From: a virus
DNA: 64,000 bases
IMG/VR virus record: IMGVR_UViG_3300047557_002430
Span: 1 to 64,000 of that record
Direction: 5' to 3' (one strand)
A model generated the notes under the pieces. The model saw nothing but the letters and a program-made list of their open reading frames with translations. It was not told the DNA's origin and did not search any database. Shown one piece after another: positions 40,266 to 48,907 of the stretch. The first letter of the stretch is position 1; each line of letters begins with the position of its first letter. A program made the position numbers and the translations under genes.

Positions 40266-40886
40266 ATGGCTCAGCTAAGCACACAAGAGCTAGAGCAGAT
40301 TCAGTCATATTTAGCCGGACAAGGGGTTGTTTTTCAACCAGATGTCACAGACGCTACTAAAAGAGAAGTAGTTTATGCGGCGATTAATCAGCTTACACGT
40401 AATCCAGCAAGCGTATTTGGATACAGACTTGATGATTTTAACTTTAGCCGTGTAGCGTATCATTTAGGTTACAATATCGCTACTGTTCCTGCAGGTGACT
40501 ATGCTCGCCTAATGGAAGCGTGTAATAGTATTCCTTCTGAATTTTATTACGACAAGATTGTTCAGCAGATCGAACGCTGCGAAGAAGCTGAGCGTTTGAC
40601 TGAATTAGCTACTGGTCGAGCAACTAGCCGTCAGGAAACAATTCTGGGTGATGTTAGTCGCTCCATTAATATTCAGGACAAGCGTGAAACAGCCAGGATT
40701 TGGCGTGAAAACTATTCGTACGAATGCGATCGACTGGCTCATATGTTGTATGTTCCGAATTATCGGGATCCTGTTACTGCTCGTTATCGTTTTGAACGCA
40801 GTGGTGGTGAGTTTATTCAGGCCATCCCTGGTCCGCCAGATACGTCGCGAGCGGACCGCTTGTACTTCTATGCAAACTGGCGCTAA
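40266..40886 (+). CDS. Putative head-tail connector protein
   Basis: 206 residues, mostly helical, with LSTQELEQIQSYLAGQGVVF at the N-terminus and YECDRLAHMLYVPNYRDPVT later. Size, helical content and position after the capsid gene suit an adaptor or connector. No sequence family recognised. Confidence 0.48.
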   Translation: MAQLSTQELEQIQSYLAGQGVVFQPDVTDATKREVVYAAINQLTRNPASVFGYRLDDFNFSRVAYHLGYNIATVPAGDYARLMEACNSIPSEFYYDKIVQQIERCEEAERLTELATGRATSRQETILGDVSRSINIQDKRETARIWRENYSYECDRLAHMLYVPNYRDPVTARYRFERSGGEFIQAIPGPPDTSRADRLYFYANWR

Positions 40887-40916
40887 CATACATTTAGTTA
40901 TTCCGTAAGGTTATAC

Positions 40917-42458
40917 ATGGCTCCACGGATAGACGCAAATCTTTTGCGGAGGTTTGCGGAGAGTGCTCTCTCTGCGCTGGGGGATACAGGTGAGCAGATG
41001 CTGCGCCAAGCGGGATATTCGATTCCGGATGTAACGGGCGCAACCTTACGGAAAGCTGCGCAAAAACCTGCAGGAATTTTCAAAGCCCCCGTGGCTGAAG
41101 CAGGTGAGCGAGCTGTACAAGGCACATATCGCTTAGGTCGAGAAGCTGCGCAAAAAGCAGCTCCTAAAGCGCAAGAAGTTTTAGAACAAACTATTCGTGC
41201 GGTTGCCCCTGCGCGCCGAGCTGAACCTCCGGTTATGGGTGTGTTCACTCCCCCCGCGAGCCCCGCTGTTCGTTCCGTTGTAGAAGCTGCCCCTGATATT
41301 GCACGCACTCCTACCGGTGCTCCTGAGGCTCCTGTCCCTTTGGACGGACGTCAGCTCGATCTCTTTTCCGGTTTTAACCGTTTAACTTACCCCAAAGGGA
41401 CTGTTACCGCTGAAGGCACAAAGGTCGGGGGCTTAACTTATAACCCCGCAGACGTAATGCCTGAGGGCGAGTCCACGCAGTTTGTTCGTGAGCTTGCTCG
41501 TAAGTACGGAATTGACGAAGATTTAGCGCTGCAACAAATGCGCAACCCAGGCCCAAGCTTGGCTGACGAAATGTACGGACAAGAGATCCCGCGTGGTACA
41601 GGGCTCTTCTCAAGTCCGACACGATTTGGTGTATATCAAGCACGGAACTTAATTGGCAGCAAAGTAGCAGATCTTGCTCAATTAGCTCGCGAGAATCCTG
41701 ATTTAGTAGCAGGGGGAGCTGCTGGTCTGGCTGGTTTAGGTTTGGGCACTTACGCTCTTACACGCCCCTCTTCTCCTGCCGCACCTGAGACCCCTGCGGA
41801 AACTCCGATGGGTCCGACCACAGAAACTGTGGATGCCGGTGGATTAATTAACGACCCGGAAGCTGCCCAAAATCGAATCCGCGCTATCCAGCAGGTTGCA
41901 GCAGCTCAAGAACCGGGCGCTCGTGCTCAGTTAGAGACTCCGACTTATCGAGGTGCTGACGGCCAGACCGTCATTGTCACCCGTGGCGAGAATGAAGCGC
42001 TGCGTTCAGCTAAGCAGCAGTACGCTAAACCTTCTCAGGGTCAGGAAGCGTTACAGAAGTATTACCGTCAGCGTCAGGCTTACGCTACATACCCTCAGTA
42101 TCGCGAAGAAGTTATTTCTGAGCTTACTAAGCGTAATGTCTTAGATACTCCTGAACTCGTCACCTGGGCTAAGTCCAATCCGACTTTGGCCTACGAGTTG
42201 TTACGAAAAGCTACTGGATCTACCACATTACCTAGTCAGCAATCTGCTCAAGTTAAGCAGACTGTTATTGGTACTCCTATGGGTACTAACACAACCAATA
42301 ATGCTGTAGGTAACGCCACTGCTGCTGGTTTAAACGCCGCTACAGGGACTCAGGCAGCGTCTGAGCTTACGGATGCTACAAGGCCACAGGTTTATGAGCA
42401 GATTCAGCCGTTAGATCCTCGCTTGATCTATGGTTCCTCTTTAAACCTCTTACGTTAA
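40917..42458 (+). CDS. Ala/Pro-rich virion-type protein, paralog tail of 15626 gene
   Basis: 513 residues. An amphipathic N-terminus (LLRRFAESALSALGDTGEQM), Ala/Pro-rich middle, a hydrophobic Gly/Leu segment (AGGAAGLAGLGLGTYALTRP, about 264-283) and Gln-rich helices. The motif LVTWAKSNPTLAYELLRK near residues 420-437 is shared with the leftward gene at 15626. Composition fits an ejected internal virion protein. Confidence 0.52.
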   Translation: MAPRIDANLLRRFAESALSALGDTGEQMLRQAGYSIPDVTGATLRKAAQKPAGIFKAPVAEAGERAVQGTYRLGREAAQKAAPKAQEVLEQTIRAVAPARRAEPPVMGVFTPPASPAVRSVVEAAPDIARTPTGAPEAPVPLDGRQLDLFSGFNRLTYPKGTVTAEGTKVGGLTYNPADVMPEGESTQFVRELARKYGIDEDLALQQMRNPGPSLADEMYGQEIPRGTGLFSSPTRFGVYQARNLIGSKVADLAQLARENPDLVAGGAAGLAGLGLGTYALTRPSSPAAPETPAETPMGPTTETVDAGGLINDPEAAQNRIRAIQQVAAAQEPGARAQLETPTYRGADGQTVIVTRGENEALRSAKQQYAKPSQGQEALQKYYRQRQAYATYPQYREEVISELTKRNVLDTPELVTWAKSNPTLAYELLRKATGSTTLPSQQSAQVKQTVIGTPMGTNTTNNAVGNATAAGLNAATGTQAASELTDATRPQVYEQIQPLDPRLIYGSSLNLLR

Positions 42459-42472
42459 ACTTAATAAAAACG

Positions 42473-42784
42473 ATGAACTCTTTTCCTGACTATAGTTTCG
42501 TCTTCAATCCCAGTCCCTCGGCAGCTCCTGCTACCAAACCAGGGACTGATTGGACGGCAATTGGTTTAGGTGCCCAAGATTTTCTTACAGGAATTGGGGA
42601 TGTTGTTCGGGCTGTTCGTGGCGTGCCCGAATCACCTTATCGTGTCGCCGGTTCGCGTCTGCAAGAGTATCTGAAATCTCAAAAGGAGGATGACTACCTC
42701 CAGCGGTTGTTAGGCACAATCCTAAGTTCTAGGTCAAAAGAATCGTCTTCTTTTGATCCTAAAGCTGGTAAACCCGTAATTTAA
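42473..42784 (+). CDS. Hypothetical virion-associated protein
   Basis: 103 residues: Pro/Ser-rich start (FVFNPSPSAAPATKPGTDW), a Gly/Val segment, then a charged helical tail (LQEYLKSQKEDDYLQRLLG). Likely accompanies the preceding protein. No motif. Confidence 0.48.
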   Translation: MNSFPDYSFVFNPSPSAAPATKPGTDWTAIGLGAQDFLTGIGDVVRAVRGVPESPYRVAGSRLQEYLKSQKEDDYLQRLLGTILSSRSKESSSFDPKAGKPVI

Positions 42785-42806
42785 TCTAAAGCATTAGGTA
42801 AGCATC

Positions 42807-43361
42807 ATGGCCTCGACGAGCACTAACAAACAACCTTGCTTAATCGATCGCCCCTTTCTTAGGGGTGCTCGCGTTACATCGGCTACGCAGAAGTGCGATC
42901 CCACTAACCCAAACCTCACCGATCTAATTCAATTAGTCCGCGTGGGGGATCTTCCTTCTGAAGATGCTGCGCTTGTAGAGGACATCACAATCGTCAGTAA
43001 TGAGGATTATCCGAATAACGCTGGCGTTCGTACAGCCGATATAGGACTTTACGTGTATGCGCCTAACCAGGCGGCACCTTCAACATCGTCGGCTTTAATG
43101 GTTGGCCGTTTTGAGGTTGGCCTGAGCGGCGATACATTTGGTTATCCTCTTCCTGTTCAACTTTTTGCTGTTAATGCTCCTGTTCCCAAAGTAGGAGACA
43201 CGTCCATAGTGGCTCCCATACAAGTTGGTAAGGGAGAGGGTTTGTACCTCGAAAAAGGTTACATCCTCTGTGCTGGATACATCGGTAACGGCCCTTCATC
43301 TGTATCGGGTGGCCTTAGTTCGTCCGGTATTACAATCTGGTGTCAAGGAGGGTTCTATTGA
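42807..43361 (+). CDS. Beta-rich structural protein
   Basis: 184 residues, beta-rich (NNAGVRTADIGLYVYAPNQA, MVGRFEVGLSGDTFGYPLPV), ending GITIWCQGGFY. Looks like a virion jelly-roll or tail-associated protein. Followed at once by a terminator. No family recognised. Confidence 0.52.
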   Translation: MASTSTNKQPCLIDRPFLRGARVTSATQKCDPTNPNLTDLIQLVRVGDLPSEDAALVEDITIVSNEDYPNNAGVRTADIGLYVYAPNQAAPSTSSALMVGRFEVGLSGDTFGYPLPVQLFAVNAPVPKVGDTSIVAPIQVGKGEGLYLEKGYILCAGYIGNGPSSVSGGLSSSGITIWCQGGFY

Positions 43362-43864
43362 TAAAGAGTGGGCTCAACATGAGCCCATTTTTTGTTCCTT
43401 TTTATTAAAGAAATACATACTTGAGAAACACCATATTTATTAGCTAAAGATAGCTGTGTTTCGTTTGTAGTTGCGAGCAGTAGTTTTATCTCAGCTACTT
43501 CTCTTTCAGTAAGTTTGCTTGCTCTATTTTTAGATCCAGTATTATTAGGTTGATTAAACTTTCTTTTATTTTTTTGTTGTTCTGATCTAGAAGACCATTT
43601 ACAGTTTGAGGGTTCGTAGTTTCCGTCATTATTTATACGATCCAAGGAATATTCTTGGGAGGGTTTTTCTCCCATATCGGTTATAAAATTTAGAAAACCT
43701 TCTTTCTGGTATTTTTTTGTTTTATCTGGCAGCCACCGGTCACATATTGTTATTCCTCTTCCTCCGTATCTGGGATAAGCCGAATGATTTTTTCTGTAGC
43801 AACGATCTACCATAGATTTATAAGTATTCCAGAGAGGATGCGCACACAAACATACATTTGTCAT
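43355..43864 (-). CDS. HNH homing-type endonuclease with C-terminal HTH
   Basis: 169 residues from ATG 43864; a GTG three codons up is possible. HPLWNTYKSMVDRCYRKNHS, then YGGRGITICDRWL, and SLDRINNDGNYEPSNCKW give the HNH signature common in phage homing genes. The C-terminal SKLTEREVAEIKLLLATTN plus YGVSQVCISLIKRNKKW is a recognition HTH. It crosses the terminator and overlaps the rightward gene by 7 bases. Confidence 0.9.
   Translation of the reverse strand: MTNVCLCAHPLWNTYKSMVDRCYRKNHSAYPRYGGRGITICDRWLPDKTKKYQKEGFLNFITDMGEKPSQEYSLDRINNDGNYEPSNCKWSSRSEQQKNKRKFNQPNNTGSKNRASKLTEREVAEIKLLLATTNETQLSLANKYGVSQVCISLIKRNKKWAHVEPTLYQ
43369..43393 (+). terminator. Intrinsic terminator
   Basis: TGGGCTC-AACAT-GAGCCCA followed by six T, eight bases past the 43361 stop. 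The same DNA encodes the C-terminus of the leftward HNH gene. Confidence 0.9.
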
Positions 43865-43894
43865 AATGTTCACAGAAACTTATTCTAAGGTATC

Positions 43895-45427
43895 ATGGCC
43901 AGAAAAAAAGGGTCCGACAATTTTGGGTTTCGTGATTTCAAGGCATCAAAACCTGTAGAGCAACCGAAAACGATACGGGGCTCGGACAATCGTTTAGAGT
44001 TGTCCAGCCCTTTGCCGTTTAAGCGGAGATTTCGTCCAGCTACGGGGACGAAAGATTTTAGTGTTATAAGCGAGTATGACTACGCTTCGCTCTGGGTGCG
44101 TTGGCGCCGTGGCTATGAGCTTGCGATGTACTCTCAGCAAGCTTATGACGGATTAACTTACTCTTTTAAATATTTTCCTCAGGGAAACCCAGGAACAGGT
44201 GTCTTCGTCCCTGGTGCTTGCTTTATGTATCCCACAACGCGTTCTGACATGCGTATGTGGATGGTTGGGGTCAGACCTCGTGACTCTTTTAACTTTCTAA
44301 ATTTCGGTTACTCCGTATCGTCTGTAACTAAGTACAACGAAGACACTTATGCTGTTCAATTAAATACTCGGTTTGGTGCCCCTATATCCTTCTTTACAGG
44401 AGAGGTTTTATCTAATCGATTTAATGCAGATGGATCTGAAAAACAGTACGGGTATAACAACTACACGGTCACAGCCGTGGGTTTTAATAACGTCCCTCTA
44501 ACACCTACGTTTGCCCCTATTTTTAATACACTGTTTTTATCAATAAGCAGAGATAAAAGTTGGTCTGTTGTTGACGCAACGACACTTGCTGTTCCCGCGT
44601 CTGGTCCGCCAGCTATTGGCGAGTATCTGACAACTGAAATGCGGGCACAATGCACATGCCCTGATTTCCTCAATCGTGAGAATTTAAATTTATGGGATGT
44701 GTCTCTGCGTCAGCGGTATCCATACACGCGTGTTCAGAACATGGATCCGGGTTTTTATGACGCTGGTCCAAACCAAGCACAGCGGCTTAATAACTCCTCA
44801 GATGATCCCGGCTATGCACGGGCCTTCGGATTTATCTACTTAAACGAAATTTATAACATAGCAAGTTACTCTGAAGCTAGTTATTCAGACCCTAACTTGT
44901 ATTACTTTCAGCCCAAATGGTGTAAGCATATATACGCTGCTATGTGGGATATGCAGTTGAGATACAACCAGACGACAACGACTTCACCGTGGGTTCTTCA
45001 TCAGCCGAATGATGAGCCTATGAACGAATACTACAGGGAGAAATTCGATAGAGATTTAGAGAAACAGTTTACGTTCTTGAAGCGCGAGAAAGATCTGGTG
45101 TGGTGGCAACGATATAGCCCGACAAAGGACGGTATGCCTGACCGCATCATGTTGCCTGATATGTACAACATGATGGCGAAAACATTAAATGTTGGGGGGT
45201 TAGACAGCGCCACGCCTATGCGTCCGCAGGCGTTTGACATGTTTACGTTTGATACCTTTGATCCCTTTGCTCCTGTAAGTCCAGAAAACCTACAGGTTTA
45301 CGACGGCGGTACGTATGCGTACGGTTCCCCGGTATCAATGCCGGTTAACATACTGGACGGAACAACGTATAAAAACGGTACACAAGCTTTTGTACCTGCT
45401 TTTGCTTTAAACGGAGGAACTTATTAA
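43895..45427 (+). CDS. Large virion protein with split SWIM-like CxC...CxH motif
   Basis: 510 residues, aromatic and beta-rich, beginning with a basic tail (ARKKGSDNFGFRDFKASKP). At about 252 is AQCTCPDFLNRENLNLW and at about 342 WCKHIYAAMWDMQ, together matching CxCPDF...CKHI of SWIM zinc fingers but with some 88 residues between. Placed between head and fibre genes, so a tail or head-tail protein is likely. It overlaps the next gene by one base. Confidence 0.55.
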   Translation: MARKKGSDNFGFRDFKASKPVEQPKTIRGSDNRLELSSPLPFKRRFRPATGTKDFSVISEYDYASLWVRWRRGYELAMYSQQAYDGLTYSFKYFPQGNPGTGVFVPGACFMYPTTRSDMRMWMVGVRPRDSFNFLNFGYSVSSVTKYNEDTYAVQLNTRFGAPISFFTGEVLSNRFNADGSEKQYGYNNYTVTAVGFNNVPLTPTFAPIFNTLFLSISRDKSWSVVDATTLAVPASGPPAIGEYLTTEMRAQCTCPDFLNRENLNLWDVSLRQRYPYTRVQNMDPGFYDAGPNQAQRLNNSSDDPGYARAFGFIYLNEIYNIASYSEASYSDPNLYYFQPKWCKHIYAAMWDMQLRYNQTTTTSPWVLHQPNDEPMNEYYREKFDRDLEKQFTFLKREKDLVWWQRYSPTKDGMPDRIMLPDMYNMMAKTLNVGGLDSATPMRPQAFDMFTFDTFDPFAPVSPENLQVYDGGTYAYGSPVSMPVNILDGTTYKNGTQAFVPAFALNGGTY

Positions 45428-46002
45428 TGACATCAACCCCTGTTGTCTTTCTCTTAAAAAGATCTGGTCTCTCCTCAGACCGTCCTAGCGGCGTTATTCT
45501 GCAGGGAGGCGAGCCTGCGCTTTGTTTTGGTGCTGCAGACCCAGGACTTTACTTTGAAGATTCTGCGGGTTCTGTTCGCAAAATAGGTCCGGCTCATTAC
45601 GGAACGACGGCGCCTAACTCTTCTCCGCAGGGATTAGCGGGAAACTCTACCGGTGAGTTATGGACCGATAGCTCAACTTCAGAGTATTACTTAAAAGTTT
45701 GGACAGGATCAGCGTGGCAGAAAGTAGGGGCTGCGTTTTCCGACTCCGCCACCATAGCTACCTCGGCTGCTACTGCGGGTTCCGCTGTATTAGCGTCTGG
45801 CGCTGTTTTGGCGTCCGGAGCTATTTTGGCCTCCGGAGCAATCCTTGCGTCAGGTGCTATTAAATGCGCAGACATTGGAGTGAGTGGATTACCCGCCCCC
45901 AGCAGCTATGCTTCCGGGTCGCTCTTCTACCAAATACAGCCTTCAGGATCCTTTGGTGCGGGACTGTTTGTTAGGGCCTCAAATACTTGGCTTCAGGCCT
46001 GA
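45427..46002 (+). CDS. Fibre/adhesin protein with LASGAI repeats
   Basis: 191 residues. An N-terminal region with a GELWTDSSTSEYYLKVWTGS module (about 77-96), then short repeats VLASGAILASGAILASGA (about 117-140) and a Gly/Ser-rich C-terminus ending FVRASNTWLQA. The ASG repeats occur in many fibre proteins from 53 kb on. Convergent with the Dps gene, overlapping by 10 bases. Confidence 0.65.
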   Translation: MTSTPVVFLLKRSGLSSDRPSGVILQGGEPALCFGAADPGLYFEDSAGSVRKIGPAHYGTTAPNSSPQGLAGNSTGELWTDSSTSEYYLKVWTGSAWQKVGAAFSDSATIATSAATAGSAVLASGAVLASGAILASGAILASGAIKCADIGVSGLPAPSSYASGSLFYQIQPSGSFGAGLFVRASNTWLQA

Positions 46003-46532
46003 TCGCGCAGCGTGGCCTTTAAAAACCACGCGGCTTTGAACATCATTTTGACAAGATCCGCCATGTAGTTTTCTACATCGGGTGCTTGTGCTTCGCGAGC
46101 GAGAACGCCGGTTTCCTTCGCCATCATGCCTGCGTTCTCTAAATTCTTTACGTAGGTCGTCAACGCCTCGCGGGCGGTGTAAGATTTAACATGTTTGAAA
46201 CCTTTGTACGCTCCTGTTAAACCTCGTGCACACATAGGCATGAGGTAATCCATGGAGCGAACAAACTCAGCAACACTGTCGAATTGATCGATGTGATCTT
46301 CGTACTGTTGTTTTAAAAACTCGTGAATAGGTAAAAACAGAGGGCCTTCAATATTTAAGTGAATGAGGTGAGCTTGTAAGTACAGTTGATTTAAATAAGA
46401 CCCAACGACTACAAGTTGATCGATAAGTTCGCCAACTGTAGCCGTCGGTTTTTGCTCCGGCGCCTCGGACTGCATAAATCCCCCAGCGTGGGGCATCTCT
46501 GCGGGTGTTTCGAAAGCGCCGGAGAGAGTCAT
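45993..46532 (-). CDS. Dps/ferritin-like protein
   Basis: 179 residues. After a roughly 30-residue extension comes a Dps four-helix fold: AHLIHLNIEGPLFLPIHEFL (about 54-73) and DHIDQFDSVAEFVRSMDYL (about 79-97). His58, His70, Asp85 and Glu89 reproduce the spacing (12, 15, 4) of the Dps ferroxidase ligands, although the usual Asp four residues after the second His is Lys74. Dps cages bind iron or DNA and quench peroxide. Encoded with an HTH gene two bases upstream. Confidence 0.8.
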   Translation of the reverse strand: MTLSGAFETPAEMPHAGGFMQSEAPEQKPTATVGELIDQLVVVGSYLNQLYLQAHLIHLNIEGPLFLPIHEFLKQQYEDHIDQFDSVAEFVRSMDYLMPMCARGLTGAYKGFKHVKSYTAREALTTYVKNLENAGMMAKETGVLAREAQAPDVENYMADLVKMMFKAAWFLKATLRDQA

Positions 46533-46533
46533 A

Positions 46534-46803
46534 TCAGAATTGGCAGGCCGAAGGCGCCGCCACGGTTTCTTCAGCCTCTACTTTAGCGGTAGAAGAACTT
46601 TGAAGATACTCTTCGAGTGCTGTTTTATTCACTCGGTACAGCGATTTAGCACCGTTGGGCTGGAGGTTAACGTAAACGGATTTAGGCCAACCGCCAGGCT
46701 GATTAGCCTCCGACAGAGCAATACGCTTACGAACAAAACCGGAGCTGCAGTTTAAAAGCTCAGCAGTTTCTGCAATGGTCAGGAGTGTCTTACCGTCCGG
46801 CAT
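46534..46803 (-). CDS. Excisionase-like HTH protein
   Basis: 89 residues from ATG 46803 (MPDGKTLLTIAETAELLNCS). The first 60 residues are a winged helix of the MerR/excisionase HTH_17 type (LLNCSSGFVRKRIALSEA, then SLYRVNKTALEEYLQ), and the tail is acidic. It lies 2 bases before the Dps gene, so it may regulate it. No integrase is visible in the window. Confidence 0.7.
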   Translation of the reverse strand: MPDGKTLLTIAETAELLNCSSGFVRKRIALSEANQPGGWPKSVYVNLQPNGAKSLYRVNKTALEEYLQSSSTAKVEAEETVAAPSACQF

Positions 46804-46930
46804 TGTATATGCGGAGAAAAAGCAACGCATTTATATTAGCTCTATTTGTTCTGTGCACAGCGGGACTTGTGCGACTAAAGGAGTTCTTAAGATTTGTTTG
46901 AGCTAGCATGAATTCACAAAGGTAAGACTC

Positions 46931-47179
46931 ATGACGATCCGGCTCGCTGGTGAAATTTTTAAAGGATACAACGTCCCTAAGCGAGATGTTCAAGGCGGAA
47001 AAGAGTTCGCCGTGGCGGCTAAGGAGGGAGATCAGGTTCGTTTAGTGCGGTTCGGAGACCCCAATATGGAAAATAAGAGCGACGATCCTAAACGACGTGC
47101 TGCATTTCGCTCTAGGCACAGTTGTGACGAGAAAAAGAGTAAGTTAACACCAGGCTACTGGAGTTGCAAATCATGGTAG
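46931..47179 (+). CDS. Small phage protein, FGDPNM...RHSCD...YWSCKSW type
   Basis: 82 residues. KEGDQVRLVRFGDPNMENKS, then KRRAAFRSRHSCDEKK and TPGYWSCKSW. This strongly patterned small family recurs in phages and some large viruses, usually near head genes. The two Cys and the His may bind metal. Role unknown; I do not name the family. Confidence 0.65.
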   Translation: MTIRLAGEIFKGYNVPKRDVQGGKEFAVAAKEGDQVRLVRFGDPNMENKSDDPKRRAAFRSRHSCDEKKSKLTPGYWSCKSW

Positions 47180-47264
47180 TATATAACTATTAAGTAATTC
47201 TGTGTTCCGCCTTAGTTTGTTTGTTTTCTGCTAGAGCTAGACTTGAATTAGCTGGCTTAGGAAC

Positions 47265-47516
47265 ATGGCTTCGCGTAAGTCTGATGAGTCTCAGAATATA
47301 AACTGTCAGCTTACACTTGAAGACGAGTTTGTTCTGACCCGAATCAGAGCAAAGGCGTACTCTTTATCTAATAAAGATCGAGACCAGTATTTGTGGTCTA
47401 CCGTTTTCAAATTAATTTGCCGCGAACGTGCCTATAAAGCTGTTATGGCTGAAGTAGGAATAGCGATGGACACTAACATGAACCTGTTCGATGATGACCT
47501 TGAATTAGAAGAATAA
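47265..47516 (+). CDS. Hypothetical protein
   Basis: 83 residues, helical, polar N-terminus and acidic tail (MNLFDDDLELEE). DEFVLTRIRAKAYSLSNKDR resembles small cyanophage proteins between head genes, but no named family is recognised. Confidence 0.52.
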   Translation: MASRKSDESQNINCQLTLEDEFVLTRIRAKAYSLSNKDRDQYLWSTVFKLICRERAYKAVMAEVGIAMDTNMNLFDDDLELEE

Positions 47517-47572
47517 ACCGCCCGCGTGGTTTTACAATAGGTAATAAGAAACGTTTAGCGGTTTTTGCTGGC

Positions 47573-48907
47573 ATGGCTACGGATTACAGAGAGCTAGCTC
47601 GGCAAAAAGCTGCTAAATATGGGTTAATACCCGAGGTTTTTGAGCGGCAAATACAAGCTGAATCTGGGTTTAGCCCTGATGTAATTTCGGGTCAAAGGAA
47701 GTCTAGTGCCGGTGCTTTAGGTATTGCCCAAATAATGCCTTCCACGGCGGCTTCGTGGGGAGTTAATCCCTTAGATCCTGTCGCAGCCTTAGATGCGGCA
47801 GCCAAAAATATGGCCGCATATGTTAAGACATTCGGAGGAGTGGGAACAACAGATCCTGTAAAAGTTCGTACAGCGTATGAAAAAGCTTTACAGGCATATA
47901 ACGCTGGGCCAGGCAGCGTAGGTAAATATCTGCCAGCGGAGACTAAAAGCTACATCAGCAAAATTGTAGGCCCCGACAAGTTCAGCTTTACCGAAGCTGT
48001 TCAACGCGGTGTGGGCGCTACTGTTAGTTCTCCAGACACTGCACCCGCTCCAACTCCTGTTGAGCCTATTAAGTTACCTCGGTTTGATTTCAAGGGAGCA
48101 TTAACCGATATCGTCTCAAGTTTTGCTCAGAAAGTTAACGCACCGTCAGAAAGCTCGAATGCTTTTAAATATTTAGAGCTAGCTAATGCTCTTGATCAAT
48201 CTGGTAATCCGGAAAGTTCCGCTCTCGCTGAGGCGTATAGGGCAAAAGCTTTAGAAGCTTCTATGCAACCTATATCAAAAAATAGACCAGAACCTACAGA
48301 TTTGTTAGGTCAGATTTTGCAAGCAAAAGTAAAAGAATCGCAGCATAACGCTGAGGCCGCAGCATTAGAACAACAGATAAATAAATCCATAGGAGCTACT
48401 CAGACTGCAACTACGGCTCCGACACAATTAACTCCGGGTAAAGGATTAGCTCTAAAAGGGGTGACGATAACCTCCCCCGTAGATACTTCAGGTGAACCTG
48501 GGTTTGACTTTGTTATTCCCGGCGGACGTGGTGCCACTTTTACAACTCCGTTTAAAGCTCAGGTTCTTAAAGTTGTTAATGATCCTTGGGAAACCAATTT
48601 AGAGAAAGGGCCTGGTCGTAGGGGTTACGGAAACTACGTTGATGTACGAGGGGTTGACCCCATAACAGGGCGTCAATTTGATGTTCGGTTAGCGCATTTT
48701 GATAAACTGAACCCAGCCTTAAAGCCCGGTGCCGTAATCGAAGCGGGTACACCTATTGGTACTCAGGGAAGGTCAGGTTCTACAACCGGAGCGCACGTAT
48801 CCGCCGATTTCTACGACCCAGGAAAAAACACAGCGAGTGCAGATATACTTAAATTACGTGACAGAATTCGCGATAGACTGGCTAAAGGACTTCCAGTTTT
48901 CGAGTAA
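47573..48907 (+). CDS. Virion lysozyme: SLT transglycosylase plus degenerate M23-like domain
   Basis: 444 residues. N-terminal SLT domain: RQIQAESGFSPDVIS with catalytic Glu near 30, SSAGALGIAQIMPSTA and YNAGPGSV. The Ala/Gln-rich middle is a spacer. The C-terminal LytM/M23-like domain (about 300-430) has VRLAHFDKL, GTPIGTQGRSGST and TGAHVSADFYD, but the HxxxD is lost (PGFDFVIPGG) and HxH reads HVS, so zinc binding is doubtful. Probably a virion protein that opens the wall during DNA entry. TAATG overlap with the next gene. Confidence 0.85.
   Translation: MATDYRELARQKAAKYGLIPEVFERQIQAESGFSPDVISGQRKSSAGALGIAQIMPSTAASWGVNPLDPVAALDAAAKNMAAYVKTFGGVGTTDPVKVRTAYEKALQAYNAGPGSVGKYLPAETKSYISKIVGPDKFSFTEAVQRGVGATVSSPDTAPAPTPVEPIKLPRFDFKGALTDIVSSFAQKVNAPSESSNAFKYLELANALDQSGNPESSALAEAYRAKALEASMQPISKNRPEPTDLLGQILQAKVKESQHNAEAAALEQQINKSIGATQTATTAPTQLTPGKGLALKGVTITSPVDTSGEPGFDFVIPGGRGATFTTPFKAQVLKVVNDPWETNLEKGPGRRGYGNYVDVRGVDPITGRQFDVRLAHFDKLNPALKPGAVIEAGTPIGTQGRSGSTTGAHVSADFYDPGKNTASADILKLRDRIRDRLAKGLPVFE

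Noticed and set aside
21266-46803. Temperate lifestyle suggested by a Cro/CI-like and an excisionase-like gene
   Set aside because: No integrase, attachment site or lysogeny module is visible; both HTH genes can be lytic regulators.
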